Shown in pieces: positions 1 to 8,233 of a stretch of 64,000 nt of DNA; positions within the stretch are counted from its first letter, which is position 1, and every line of letters begins with the position of its first letter. Source of the stretch: Frigidibacter sp037095735 (GTDB lineage Bacteria > Pseudomonadota > Alphaproteobacteria > Rhodobacterales > Rhodobacteraceae). The notes under the pieces were generated by a model. The model saw only the letters and a list, made by a program, of their open reading frames with translations. It did no database searches and had not been told where the DNA came from. The translations under genes and the position numbers were made by a program. The stretch is taken from assembly GCF_037095735.1 (NCBI RefSeq), contig NZ_JBAWKD010000001.1, positions 992,001 to 1,056,000 of the forward strand, written 5' to 3'.

Positions 1-359
1 AGGACATGGGCTCGTTCGTGAAGGCCAAGGGCATGGTCGAGAAGCCCAAGAAAGAGGATGCGCCCTCGAACCTCGCCGTGATCGGCCGCTATATCCTGCA
101 GCCCGAGATCATGGACACGCTGAACCAGAAGAAGATCGGGGCCGGCGGCGAGATCCAGCTGACCGACGCGATCGCGCAGGAAATCGTGAACAGCGACAAC
201 GTCTATGGCCTGCGCTTCCGCGGCCAGCGCTTCGACTGCGGCTCGAAATCGGGATTCCTGCAGGCGACCGTGGCCTTCGGCCTTGCCCGCCCCGACCTGG
301 CGGCCGAATTCTCGGACTTCCTGAACGACGTCGTCGCGATGCGCCAGGCGGCCGAGTGA
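1..359 (+). CDS. galU: UTP--glucose-1-phosphate uridylyltransferase, C-terminal fragment
   Basis: The reading frame is open at the left window edge, so only about the last 118 residues are present. The enzyme makes UDP-glucose from UTP and glucose-1-phosphate in the cytoplasm, feeding exopolysaccharide and LPS synthesis. Visible GalU features are the VEKP segment, then GRYIL followed by the strongly conserved GAGGEIQLTDAI stretch near the C-terminus. The internal ATG at position 6 is not a true start. A strong hairpin follows the TGA, so transcription probably ends before the glycosyltransferase cassette, but the location next to sugar-transfer genes fits a supply of nucleotide sugar. Confidence 0.93.
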   Translation, partial: DMGSFVKAKGMVEKPKKEDAPSNLAVIGRYILQPEIMDTLNQKKIGAGGEIQLTDAIAQEIVNSDNVYGLRFRGQRFDCGSKSGFLQATVAFGLARPDLAAEFSDFLNDVVAMRQAAE

Positions 360-383
360 GCCATTAACCGATTGCTGACCTCG

Positions 384-412
384 GGGGCTGCCTGTCGTTG
401 ACAGGCGGCCCC
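384..412 (+). terminator. Strong hairpin after galU
   Basis: GGGGCTGCCTGTC and GACAGGCGGCCCC form a 13-pair stem (one U-G wobble) around a three-base GTT loop, 24 bases after the galU stop. Only a weak T-rich stretch follows (TTCGCATTTC), so it is terminator-like but not a classical poly-U terminator. Confidence 0.6.
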
Positions 413-453
413 TTCGCATTTCATCACTCGCGCTGAAACAGCGGGGGCGATGC

Positions 454-1710
454 GTGTCCGAAGCCAGTTCCAGCGCCGCCTCTTCCAACGCCCCGGCCAT
501 GGCGCGCCTGCTGGACGTGACCCGGCTGGCCCGCCGCGTCGGTCGTCCGGTGCTGACTGGCATCGACCGGGTCGAGAAGCTGTGGCTCGACCACCTGCTG
601 ACCCGCCCCGATCCCCTGTGGCTGCTGATGGGCCGCGGGCGGCGGCAGGTCCTTCTGCCGCGCGAGGCGGGGCCCGTGCTGCTGGGCTGGGTGGCCGAGC
701 CGCCGCAGCCCGAAGGTCTGGTCGAGCGCCTGATCGCGCGCCGACATGGCCCCGCCGGGATCGCCCGGCACCGGCTGGCGCGACTGGCGCTGGCGGGGGC
801 CGCTGCCGGGCGGATCGCGCCAGCGGTGGCCCGGGCGATGCCGCAGGGCGGCTGGTACCTGAACCTCGGCCATCTGAATGCCGAGGCGCCGCGGCTGGCG
901 GCGCTGGGCCGGGTCCCGCGGCTGAAACGGGCGGTGTTCCTGCACGACACGATCCCGCTCGACCATCCCGAATGGTCAGAGCCGCATGCCGTCACCCAGC
1001 TGTCGACCTTGATCGCCGCCGCGAACCGCCATGCCGAACGGGTGATCGCCAATTCCGCGGCGACCCGTGACGCGCTGCACCGCCATGGCCTGACCCGCCC
1101 CGTCCGCGTGGCGCTGCTGGGGATCGAGGACATCGCGCCCGACCCCACGGCGCTGCCGTCCGCGCTCGACCCCGCGCGGCCCTATTTCGTGGCGCTGGGC
1201 ACCATCGAGCCGCGCAAGGATCACGAGCTGCTGCTGGATCTCTGGGACAGCCTGCGCGGCGATCCGCCCCCCGGCGGCCTGCCGCAGCTGCTGATCGCGG
1301 GCCGGCGCGGCTGGCAGGGCGCAGGGGTGCTGGCGCGGCTCGACGCCGCGGCGGGCGACCCGTCCCGCGGCGTGATCGAGACGGGCGATCTGTCCGATGC
1401 CGGCGTCGCCGCGGCGCTGCAGGGGGCGGTCGCGCTCTTGATGCCCAGCCGGGCCGAGGGCTTCGGCCTGCCGGTCTTCGAGGCCGCGCGGCTGGGCTGC
1501 CCCGTGATCGCCGCGCCACTGCCCGTCTATGATGAAATCCCGACGGCTTCGGTCGTTTACGCCCCGGCAGGCGATCTGTATGCATGGAGATCGAGAGTGA
1601 TCGAGGCCGTGGCGCAGAAGGCGACCGAAGGGCCCGGACAGCCAAGGGCGCCGCAACCGGTGCCGGGATGGCCGGAGCATTTCAACACCGTCTTAGCCTG
1701 TCTGACCTAG
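454..1710 (+). CDS. Glycosyltransferase family 4 protein
   Basis: A 418-residue protein of the GT-B fold, expected to transfer a sugar from a nucleotide donor onto a growing surface glycan at the inner face of the membrane. The C-terminal half carries the GT4 signatures: GTIEPRKDH near residue 249 and EGFGLPVFEAARLGCPV near residue 333, whose Glu binds the donor phosphate region. The N-terminal acceptor half is poorly conserved. The longest start is GTG 454; an in-frame ATG at 499 is an alternative. It heads a run of closely spaced genes (GT4, GT2-like, GT14-like, sulfotransferase) that probably build or decorate one extracellular polysaccharide. Acceptor and sugar cannot be read from sequence. 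Confidence 0.85.
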   Translation: MSEASSSAASSNAPAMARLLDVTRLARRVGRPVLTGIDRVEKLWLDHLLTRPDPLWLLMGRGRRQVLLPREAGPVLLGWVAEPPQPEGLVERLIARRHGPAGIARHRLARLALAGAAAGRIAPAVARAMPQGGWYLNLGHLNAEAPRLAALGRVPRLKRAVFLHDTIPLDHPEWSEPHAVTQLSTLIAAANRHAERVIANSAATRDALHRHGLTRPVRVALLGIEDIAPDPTALPSALDPARPYFVALGTIEPRKDHELLLDLWDSLRGDPPPGGLPQLLIAGRRGWQGAGVLARLDAAAGDPSRGVIETGDLSDAGVAAALQGAVALLMPSRAEGFGLPVFEAARLGCPVIAAPLPVYDEIPTASVVYAPAGDLYAWRSRVIEAVAQKATEGPGQPRAPQPVPGWPEHFNTVLACLT

Positions 1711-1742
1711 GTCTTGTCCGGGATAGCACGCGCGGGGGCGGT

Positions 1743-2753
1743 TTGGGGGCCTGGCAGAACTATCGGCTGCGACTGCTGCGCAAGCGGCGGCTCTGGCGCG
1801 CCTTCCGCCGCCGGAGAGAGCTGACCTCTGTCACCGACCGCACGCTGGCGATCCGCAAGCACGACATCCTGCTGTTCTCGACGCTGCGCAACGAACGCCT
1901 GCGGCTGCCCTATTTCCTGCGCTACTACCGCGATCTTGGCGTGCGCCATTTCCTGATCGTCGATAACGGGTCGGACGACGGCAGCCGCGAATACCTGGTC
2001 GAGCAGAAGGACGTCTCGCTCTGGTCGACGACGGCCAGCTACAAGCGCTCGCGCTTCGGGGTCGACTGGCTGAACTGGCTGCAGATGCGCTATGGCCACC
2101 GGCACTGGACGCTGACCGTCGATCCCGACGAGTTCTTCGTCTATCCGTTCTGCGACACGAGACCCCTGCCGGCGCTGACCGACTGGCTGGACACGATGGC
2201 GATCCGGTCCTTCCCGGCAATGCTGCTGGACATGTATCCCAAGGGCCCGATCGACGCGCAGCCCTACCGCGAGGGGCAGAACCCGCTGGAGATCGCCTGC
2301 TGGTTCGATGCCGGCAACTACACCTTCTCGAAGAACCACACCTTCTGGAACCTCTGGATCCAGGGCGGGCCGCGCAGCCGCACGATGTTCGCGGACGACC
2401 CCTATGCCGCGCCCTCGCTGAACAAGATCCCGCTGGTGAAATGGGACCGCTCGTACTGCTACATGAGCTCGACCCACATGCTGCTGCCCCGGGGGCTGAA
2501 CGCGGTCTTCGACGAATGGGGGGGCGAGCGGCCCTCGGGCTGCCTGCTGCACGCCAAGTTCCTGTCGACGCTGCCAGCGAAGGTGACCGAAGAGCTTGAA
2601 CGGGGCCAGCACTATGCCGGCAGCCGGGAATACCGCGCCTATGAGGAAGGGCTGCGCGACAGTCCCGACCTGTGGTGCAAGTGGAGCGAGAAATACATCA
2701 ACTGGCGCCAGCTCGAGATCCTGGGGCTGATGTCGAAGGGCAACTGGGCGTGA
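1743..2753 (+). CDS. Glycosyltransferase family 2/92-like protein
   Basis: The conserved body starts with KHDILLFSTLRNERLRLPYFL, then IVDNGSDDGSREYL (nucleotide-binding turn) and DPDEFFVYP (a DxD-type metal/nucleotide motif), a pattern of the Glyco_tranf_2_4 / GT92-like group, about 336 residues. The frame is open upstream to 1584, which would overlap the previous gene by 127 bases. ATG 1668 would overlap by 43, while TTG 1743 lies after the previous stop with a purine-rich stretch before it and gives an N-terminus beginning just before a basic WQNYRLRLLRKRR segment; I prefer 1743 but am unsure. Its TGA overlaps the GTG of the next gene, implying translational coupling. Likely role: adding a sugar to the same surface glycan. 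Confidence 0.75.
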   Translation: MGAWQNYRLRLLRKRRLWRAFRRRRELTSVTDRTLAIRKHDILLFSTLRNERLRLPYFLRYYRDLGVRHFLIVDNGSDDGSREYLVEQKDVSLWSTTASYKRSRFGVDWLNWLQMRYGHRHWTLTVDPDEFFVYPFCDTRPLPALTDWLDTMAIRSFPAMLLDMYPKGPIDAQPYREGQNPLEIACWFDAGNYTFSKNHTFWNLWIQGGPRSRTMFADDPYAAPSLNKIPLVKWDRSYCYMSSTHMLLPRGLNAVFDEWGGERPSGCLLHAKFLSTLPAKVTEELERGQHYAGSREYRAYEEGLRDSPDLWCKWSEKYINWRQLEILGLMSKGNWA

Positions 2754-4450
2754 CGGTCGGCTATGTGATGCTGTGCCATACCGCGCTGGACCGCGCGGCG
2801 CAGGTGGCCCGCTTCTGGGCCGCCGCCGGCTCGCCCGTGGTGATCCATGTCGATACCCGCGTGTCCGACAACGCCTTCGCGGCCTTCAGGCGGCTGGTGG
2901 CCGAATACCCGGCGATCTCGTTCTCGCGCCGCTTCCGCTGCGAATGGGGCACCTTCTCGCTGGTCGCCGCGACCCAGGCCGCCTGCGAGCAGCTGCTGGA
3001 GCGCCACCCCGAGGCGCGGCATGTCTACCTCGCCTCGGGCTCCTGCCTGCCGCTGCGCCCGGCCGAGGAACTGGCCGCCTACCTGGCCGAACGCCCGCAC
3101 ACCGACTTCATCGAAAGCGTCACCACCGCCGAGGTCGGCTGGACGCAAGGCGGCCTCGACGCCGAGCGGTTCACGCTGCGGTTCCCCTTCTCGTGGAAGC
3201 GGCAGCGCTGGCTTTTCGACCGCTATGTGGCGCTGCAGCGCGGCCTGAAGATCCGCCGCCGGGTGCCCGCCGGGCTGGTGCCGCATCTGGGCAGCCAGTG
3301 GTGGTGTCTGACCCGCCGCACGCTCGAGGCGATCCTGAAGGACCCCGAGCGCCCGGCGATCGACCGCTATTTCCGCCGGGTCTGGATCCCGGATGAAAGC
3401 TATTTCCAGACCCTCGTGCGCCAGCATTCGCAGGATGTCGAAAGCCGCTCGCTCACGCTGTTCAAGTTCGACTACGAGGGCAAGCCGCACATCTTCTACG
3501 ACGATCACCTGCAGCTTCTGCGCCGCTCGGACTGCTTCGTCGCCCGCAAGATCTGGTCGAACGCCGACCGGCTCTACCGCGCCTTCCTCGAACCGCAGGA
3601 GGGTGGGCCGCCGCGGGCCGAACCGCAGCCGGGCAAGATCGACCGGCTGTTCTCGAAGGCGGTCGAGCGGCGCGGGCGCGGCCGCCCCGGACTTTACATG
3701 CAAAGCCGCTTTCCCCGCCGCGACCACGAGAACGGCAAGACCTCGGCCCCCTATTCCGTCTTCCAGGGCTTTGCAGAGCTGTTCGAGGACTTCCCCGCCT
3801 GGCTTGCCCGCGCCATCGGCGGCGGGCGCGTCCACGGCCATCTCTATGCGCCGGAACGGGTCGAATACGCCGGCGGCGAGACGGTGTTCAACGGCGCGCT
3901 GACCGATGGCGCTGCCCTGCGCGACTACAACCCGCAGGCCTTCCTGACCAACCTGATCTGGAACAGCCGGGGCGAGCGGCAGTGCTTCCAGTTCGGTCCC
4001 CGCGACACGCAGGGCATCAACTGGTTTCTCTCGACCGATGCCAATGCCCAGATCAGCGTCATCACCGGCGCCTGGTCGGTGCCGCTGTTCCACTCGCCCG
4101 AACCCTTCCCGGTGGTCCGGGCCGAGGCCGCGCGGCTGCAGCGGATCGAGACCGAGCAGCTGGCGATCCTCCGCTCGATGTACACCAAGGCGCGGGTGCG
4201 GATCTGGACGATGTCGGATTTCATCGAGAACCCGATGGAGCCGCTGCAGACCATCGTCGACGAGATCAGCCCCCGCTCGGCCCGCCGGCTGACCGATCCG
4301 CCGGCCATGGTCGACCTCATGGGCTTCGGCCAGTTCCTGCAGGAGCTGAAGAACCAGGGCATGAAGCCCACGCTGATGGGCGACTTCCCGGTGAACGGCG
4401 ACCCGCGGGTCGCGGCACCGCGCGGCCGCCGCCCCTACCTTGTCAGATGA
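2750..4450 (+). CDS. Core-2/I-branching (GT14)-like glycosyltransferase with large C-terminal extension
   Basis: The start GTG overlaps the upstream TGA as GTGA, giving 566 residues; the longer upstream frame (2672) lies inside the neighbour. The N-terminal ~240 residues resemble the Branch/GT14 family: VGYVMLCHTALDRAAQVAR, VVIHVDTRVSD, the HVYLASGSCLPLRP motif where SGSCLPL matches the family SGxDxPL region, and a SQWWCLTR motif. The C-terminal ~300 residues (from about residue 270) are not part of GT14; from memory a domain of unknown function (DUF5928-like) is found in this position in Rhodobacterales proteins, but I could not check the name. Predicted to add a branch sugar to a surface polysaccharide. 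Its stop region overlaps the longest possible frame of the sulfotransferase. Confidence 0.8.
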   Translation: MTVGYVMLCHTALDRAAQVARFWAAAGSPVVIHVDTRVSDNAFAAFRRLVAEYPAISFSRRFRCEWGTFSLVAATQAACEQLLERHPEARHVYLASGSCLPLRPAEELAAYLAERPHTDFIESVTTAEVGWTQGGLDAERFTLRFPFSWKRQRWLFDRYVALQRGLKIRRRVPAGLVPHLGSQWWCLTRRTLEAILKDPERPAIDRYFRRVWIPDESYFQTLVRQHSQDVESRSLTLFKFDYEGKPHIFYDDHLQLLRRSDCFVARKIWSNADRLYRAFLEPQEGGPPRAEPQPGKIDRLFSKAVERRGRGRPGLYMQSRFPRRDHENGKTSAPYSVFQGFAELFEDFPAWLARAIGGGRVHGHLYAPERVEYAGGETVFNGALTDGAALRDYNPQAFLTNLIWNSRGERQCFQFGPRDTQGINWFLSTDANAQISVITGAWSVPLFHSPEPFPVVRAEAARLQRIETEQLAILRSMYTKARVRIWTMSDFIENPMEPLQTIVDEISPRSARRLTDPPAMVDLMGFGQFLQELKNQGMKPTLMGDFPVNGDPRVAAPRGRRPYLVR

Positions 4451-4469
4451 CAGCCCCGGACAGGACCAG

Positions 4470-5888
4470 ATGAGCCGTTTCGACAGTTTCGTGATCTTCG
4501 CAGAGATGCGCACCGGCTCCAACCTGCTGGAGGCCAGCCTGAACGCCGTGCAGGGGCTGACCTGCCACGGCGAGGCCTTCAATCCGAAGTTCCCGGGCTA
4601 CCCCGACCGCAAGGAGCTGTTGGGCGTCAGCCTGGACGACCGCGTCGCCGATCCCTGGCGGCTGCTGGCGCGGATGCGGGCGGCGGACGGGCTGAACGGC
4701 TTCCGCTTCTTCCACGACCACGAGCCGCGTCTGGTGGACGAGCTGATCGCCGACCGCCGCTGCGCCAAGGTGGTGCTGACCCGCAACCCGGCGGAAAGCT
4801 TCGTCAGCCTGCAGATCGCCCGGCAGACCGGCCAGTGGAAGCTGCGCGACGCCAAGCACCTGAAGACCGGCCAGATCGACTTCGACGCGGCCGAGTTCGA
4901 AGATCACCTCGACCAGCTGCAGGCCTTCCAGCTGCGCATCCAGCACGGGCTGCAGATCACCGGCCAGACCGCCTTCTGGGTCGATTACGAGGATCTGCAG
5001 GACGTGGCCGTGCTAGACGGCCTCGTCCGCTTCCTCGGGATCGAGGCGGGGGTCGAAAAGCTGGCCGACGGGCTCGTGAAGCAGAACCCAGAGCCGATGG
5101 AGGCCAAGGTCGCCAATTTCCCGGCGATGGAGCGGGCGATGGCGCGGCTCGACCGGTTCAACCTGTCGCGGACCCCGAACTTCGAACCGCGGCGGGGGCC
5201 GGGGGTGCCGCAGTTCGTGGCCGCGACCGGGGCGCCGCTGCTCTACATGCCGATCAAGGGCGGGCCGGTGCGGGCGGTCAGCGACTGGCTGGCGGGCTTC
5301 GGCGGGCTGCAGGGCGGCTTCACCCAGAAGACCCTGCGCCAATGGCAGAAAGAGCATCCGGGCCACCGCAGCTTCACCGTCCTCAGCCACCCCGTCGCCC
5401 GCGCCCATGCCGCCTTCTGCGAGCATGTGCTGACCGGCGACTATGCCGAGATCCGCGAGCAGTTGATCCGCCATTACAAGCTGCCGCTGCCACCGGTGGC
5501 CGGGGTGGGCGAGATGACGCTGGACGAGCACCGCGCCGCCTTCCTCGCCTTCGTGCGCTTCCTGAAGGCGAACCTCGCCGGGCAGACCGCGATCCGCATC
5601 GACGGCACCTGGGCCAGCCAGACCGCCGTGCTGCAGGGGCAGGCGCAGTTCTGCTTCCCCGACCTCGTGGCGCGCGACGAGACGCTGGCGCAGGATCTCG
5701 CGATGATCGCCGAGCGCGTGGGGCTGCCCGCGGCGCCCCGCTTCCGCGCGACACCGCCCGAGCGGCCCTTCGCGCTGGCCGAGGTCGTCACGCCCGAGAT
5801 CGAGGCCGCGGTGGCTGAGGCCTATCAGCGCGACTATCAGGGTTTCGGCTTCGCCGAGCGCTACGCGCCGCGCGTGGCGGCGCTGTAG
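4470..5888 (+). CDS. Sulfotransferase, possibly two tandem sulfotransferase-like domains
   Basis: I chose ATG 4470, preceded by an AGGA element; an upstream TTG at 4440 is less likely. The protein is 472 residues. The first ~240 residues are Stf0/NodH-like: FAEMRTGSNLL is the 5'-phosphosulfate loop that binds PAPS, and VVLTRNPAESFVSLQIARQTGQW resembles the 3'-phosphate-binding strand. After about residue 245 a second region contains LLYMPIKGGPVRAVSDWL and FTVLSHPVARAHAAFCEHV, resembling the corresponding motifs of a second sulfotransferase-type domain but with a changed loop, so it may be catalytically dead or act on another site. Position after three glycosyltransferases suggests sulfation of the polysaccharide they build. 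Confidence 0.78.
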   Translation: MSRFDSFVIFAEMRTGSNLLEASLNAVQGLTCHGEAFNPKFPGYPDRKELLGVSLDDRVADPWRLLARMRAADGLNGFRFFHDHEPRLVDELIADRRCAKVVLTRNPAESFVSLQIARQTGQWKLRDAKHLKTGQIDFDAAEFEDHLDQLQAFQLRIQHGLQITGQTAFWVDYEDLQDVAVLDGLVRFLGIEAGVEKLADGLVKQNPEPMEAKVANFPAMERAMARLDRFNLSRTPNFEPRRGPGVPQFVAATGAPLLYMPIKGGPVRAVSDWLAGFGGLQGGFTQKTLRQWQKEHPGHRSFTVLSHPVARAHAAFCEHVLTGDYAEIREQLIRHYKLPLPPVAGVGEMTLDEHRAAFLAFVRFLKANLAGQTAIRIDGTWASQTAVLQGQAQFCFPDLVARDETLAQDLAMIAERVGLPAAPRFRATPPERPFALAEVVTPEIEAAVAEAYQRDYQGFGFAERYAPRVAAL

Positions 5889-5897
5889 CCAAGTTCA

Positions 5898-5926
5898 GGC
5901 CCACGCGCGGGGCCTGTCGCGACAGG
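5898..5926. terminator. Inverted repeats between convergent genes
   Basis: In the 111-base gap between the sulfotransferase (+) and ptsN (-) there is GGCCC-N7-GGGCC (5898-5914), overlapped at its 3' end by a perfect 14-base palindrome CCTGTCGCGACAGG (5913-5926). No poly-T run follows on either strand, so a bidirectional terminator role is plausible but not shown. Confidence 0.4.
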
Positions 5927-5999
5927 GGGATCAGTAACTCCGGCGCCGGATGCGCAGGATCAGGTCCTGGGGGCCTGTCGTCCTGCAGGGCCCGGCCGG

Positions 6000-6464
6000 T
6001 CAGGCAGCCTGGGTCCCGCGCACTTCGGTCAGCAGCGCATGCAGCGTCGCGGTGTCCGAATTCGCGCGCAGCTTGGCGCAGACGGCCGCGTCGCGCATCG
6101 TGCGCGACACCAGCGCCAGCGCTTTCAGGTGATCGACGCCAGAGCTTTTCGGCGCGAGCAGCGCGAAGATCAGGTCGACCGGCTGGCGGTCGACGGCATC
6201 GAAGTCCATCGGCTTTTCCAGCTTGAAGAAGATGCCCACCACGCGGTCGAGCCCGTGCAGCCGCGCATGGGGCAGGGCCACGCCGTGGCCCACGCCGGTC
6301 GGGCCGAGGCTCTCGCGTTCCTGCAGCGCATCGACCGTGTCCGAGGCGTTCAGCCCGTAGATGGCCTGGGCGATGTCGCCCAGGTCCTGAAACAGACGCT
6401 TCTTGGACGTGACGTGGCTCACGGCCTTGACGGCCCCGGGATTCAGCAGCGTTGCGAGTTCCAT
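6000..6464 (-). CDS. ptsN: Nitrogen PTS enzyme IIA (EIIA-Ntr)
   Basis: A 154-residue regulatory phosphotransferase protein. It receives phosphate from NPr on the histidine in GVALPHARL and controls targets in nitrogen, carbon and potassium metabolism; it does not transport sugar itself. The whole length fits the PTS_EIIA type-2 fold. I chose ATG 6464 (MELATLLNP), because the GTG 18 bases upstream adds residues not expected in the family. It follows hpf on the same strand with a 38-base gap, the order seen in many proteobacteria after rpoN. Confidence 0.92.
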   Translation of the reverse strand: MELATLLNPGAVKAVSHVTSKKRLFQDLGDIAQAIYGLNASDTVDALQERESLGPTGVGHGVALPHARLHGLDRVVGIFFKLEKPMDFDAVDRQPVDLIFALLAPKSSGVDHLKALALVSRTMRDAAVCAKLRANSDTATLHALLTEVRGTQAA

Positions 6465-6502
6465 GTGACCTTGCTGTTCCACGCCCGTCCTGAGGCGCGC
6501 TC

Positions 6503-7078
6503 CTAGTTCGCGGCAGCCGGTTCGATCCAGCCGAAGTTCCCGTCGTCGCGACGATGCACGACGTTCACCCGCCCGCTCTTCTCGTTACGGAACACCAGAA
6601 GCGGTGCCGCGCTCAGTTCCATCTGCATCACCGCCTCGCCGACCGAGAGCGTGGGGACCTTGGTCTCCGTCTCGGCGATGATGATCGGTGCCAGACCGTC
6701 GGCTTCTGCCTCGTCGCTTTCGTCGCTTGCGGCGAGGATATACGAAGCGGCCCCGTCGAATTCAACAGGGGTCTGGCGCGAGCGTCCGTGGTCCTTGAGC
6801 CGGCGCTTGTAGCGGCGGAGCTGCTTGTCCATCTTCTCGCGGCAGGCCTCGAAGGCGGCATAGACTTCGGGCGACTTGCCGGTCGAGGCTGCGGTCAGGC
6901 CGGTCGACAGGTGCACCGTCGCCTCGCAGTGATACTCGTACGCCGCCTTCGAGAAGACGACGGTGGCGTCCGTGGGACGTCCCGCATACTTCTCCAACGT
7001 CTCGCCAAGTTCGGATTTGACGTGGATCTGCAGGGCATCGCCCACGTCCATCCCCTTGCCGCTGATCTGATAGCGCAT
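6503..7078 (-). CDS. hpf: Ribosome hibernation promoting factor, long form
   Basis: A 191-residue cytoplasmic protein that binds the 30S decoding region and drives formation of inactive 100S ribosome dimers in stationary phase or stress. The N-terminal ~105 residues are the RaiA/HPF beta-alpha-beta fold (begins MRYQISGKGMDVGDAL, with a basic REKMDKQLRRYKRRLKDH helix). A linker leads to the C-terminal dimerisation domain from about residue 130 (SVGEAVMQMELSAAPLLVFRNE, ending in GWIEP). The long form is standard in alphaproteobacteria. An AAGGAGG element lies 5-6 bases before the ATG, supporting the start. ptsN follows. Confidence 0.94.
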   Translation of the reverse strand: MRYQISGKGMDVGDALQIHVKSELGETLEKYAGRPTDATVVFSKAAYEYHCEATVHLSTGLTAASTGKSPEVYAAFEACREKMDKQLRRYKRRLKDHGRSRQTPVEFDGAASYILAASDESDEAEADGLAPIIIAETETKVPTLSVGEAVMQMELSAAPLLVFRNEKSGRVNVVHRRDDGNFGWIEPAAAN

Positions 7079-7474
7079 GGCTCCTCCTTCTGTCTTGCGT
7101 CTTCGGAAAGGCTAGGTCGCCGTCCGTTTAGACGCGGTTAGTGACTGCTCCGAAATCGGCCGGGAAGAAGCGGTGGGGAACCGCTTCCGGACGCGCCGGA
7201 GACCGGGCGCGACCCCCGGAAGAGGAAGCGAAACTCGGGGCCTTTGCCCCATTTGGCTCCCAAATCCGGGCGTCTGTCAACGCCTTCCATCGACGTGGGG
7301 CGCGAGGGTGCGGGCGACAAGGGCGCGCGTGCCTGTCGGCGACTTCGTGCCGCCGAAGTGACCCGGCTTGAGCCGGAGCGAGCCGGTTCCGGGGCGGAAA
7401 CAGTCTGCGCAAACCATCAGGAAAACGCGGCCGGACCGGCCGGCGCGCGCGCCGTCAGATCGGGGCGCCTGCCG
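7079..7474. other. 396-base stretch without a convincing gene (lptB-hpf interval)
   Basis: No open frame here resembles a known protein or matches neighbouring coding character. It contains the hpf leader with its strong ribosome-binding site, two adjacent hairpins (GGGGC-CTTT-GCCCC at 7237-7250 and ATTTGG-CTC-CCAAAT at 7251-7265), the lptB terminator-like element, and a 12-base direct repeat GCCGTCAGATCG just after and across the lptB stop. In many proteobacteria rpoN sits in this place; here it is missing. Confidence 0.6.
7422..7442 (-). terminator. Terminator-like hairpin after lptB
   Basis: The perfect palindrome arms CGGCCGG and CCGGCCG flank a single central base (7428-7442). Read on the minus strand the hairpin is followed by CGTTTTC, giving a short T run. 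It is about 33 bases past the lptB stop, a suitable position to end the rnd-kdsD-lptCAB transcript. Confidence 0.45.
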
Positions 7475-8233
7475 TCAGATCGAGAAGCTCTGGCCGAGGT
7501 AGACACGGCGCACGTTCTCGTCGGCCACCACCTCGTCGGCGGTGCCGCTCATCAGCACCGCGCCGTCATGCAGGATATAGGCCCGGTCGACGATGCCCAG
7601 CGTCTCGCGCACGTTGTGGTCGGTGATCAGCACGCCGATCCCGCGCGACTTCAGGCCATGGACCAGCGTGCGGATGTCGTCGACCGCGATCGGGTCGACC
7701 CCGGCGAAGGGTTCGTCCAGCAGCAGGTATTTCGGATCGGCCGCAAGGCAGCGCGCGATCTCGACCCGCCGCCGCTCGCCCCCCGACAGCGCCAGCGCCG
7801 GCGAGCGGCGCAGATGCGTGACCGAGAATTCCGACAGCAGCTCTTCCAGCCGCTCGCGCCGCTTGTGGCTGTCGGCCACCGTCAGCTCGAGCACGGCCAG
7901 GATGTTGTCCTCGACGGTCAGGCCGCGGAAGATCGAGACTTCCTGCGGCAGATAGCCGATCCCCAGCCGCGCGCGGCGGTACATCGGCAGCCCGGTCACG
8001 TCGCGCCCGTCGATCGTCACCCGGCCGCTGTCGGGGGTGATCAGGCCGGCGATGTTGTAAAAGCAGGTGGTCTTGCCCGAGCCGTTCGGGCCCAGAAGCG
8101 CCACGACCTCTCCCTGGCGCAGGTCCATCGACACGTCGCGGATCACCACGCGCTTGCGGTAGCTCTTGCGCAGCGACAGGACGCGCAGCCCGTCGGCGAC
8201 GGCGGCTTCGGTCGGGACCTCGGGCAGGCTCAT
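7475..8233 (-). CDS. lptB: LPS export system ATP-binding protein
   Basis: A 252-residue ABC ATPase that powers extraction of lipopolysaccharide from the inner membrane by LptFG and its movement along LptC-LptA-LptD. Visible motifs: Walker A GPNGSGKT (near residue 50), Q-loop YLPQEVSIFR, signature LSGGERRRVEIAR, Walker B YLLLDEPFAGVDP, and switch His in ITDHNVRET. These sequence details, not only context, are typical of LptB. Its ATG overlaps the lptA stop (TGATG on the minus strand), so it is translationally coupled as the last gene of the operon. Confidence 0.95.
   Translation of the reverse strand: MSLPEVPTEAAVADGLRVLSLRKSYRKRVVIRDVSMDLRQGEVVALLGPNGSGKTTCFYNIAGLITPDSGRVTIDGRDVTGLPMYRRARLGIGYLPQEVSIFRGLTVEDNILAVLELTVADSHKRRERLEELLSEFSVTHLRRSPALALSGGERRRVEIARCLAADPKYLLLDEPFAGVDPIAVDDIRTLVHGLKSRGIGVLITDHNVRETLGIVDRAYILHDGAVLMSGTADEVVADENVRRVYLGQSFSI

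Noticed and set aside
2639..4582. A 647-codon minus-strand frame opposite the GT14-like gene
   Set aside because: Typical GC-rich antisense frame; the plus-strand gene has clear family motifs and coupled start/stop.
7128..7412. A 94-codon minus-strand frame in the lptB-hpf gap
   Set aside because: No similarity, no ribosome site, extreme Arg/Pro content and hairpins inside; not supported as a gene or rpoN remnant.
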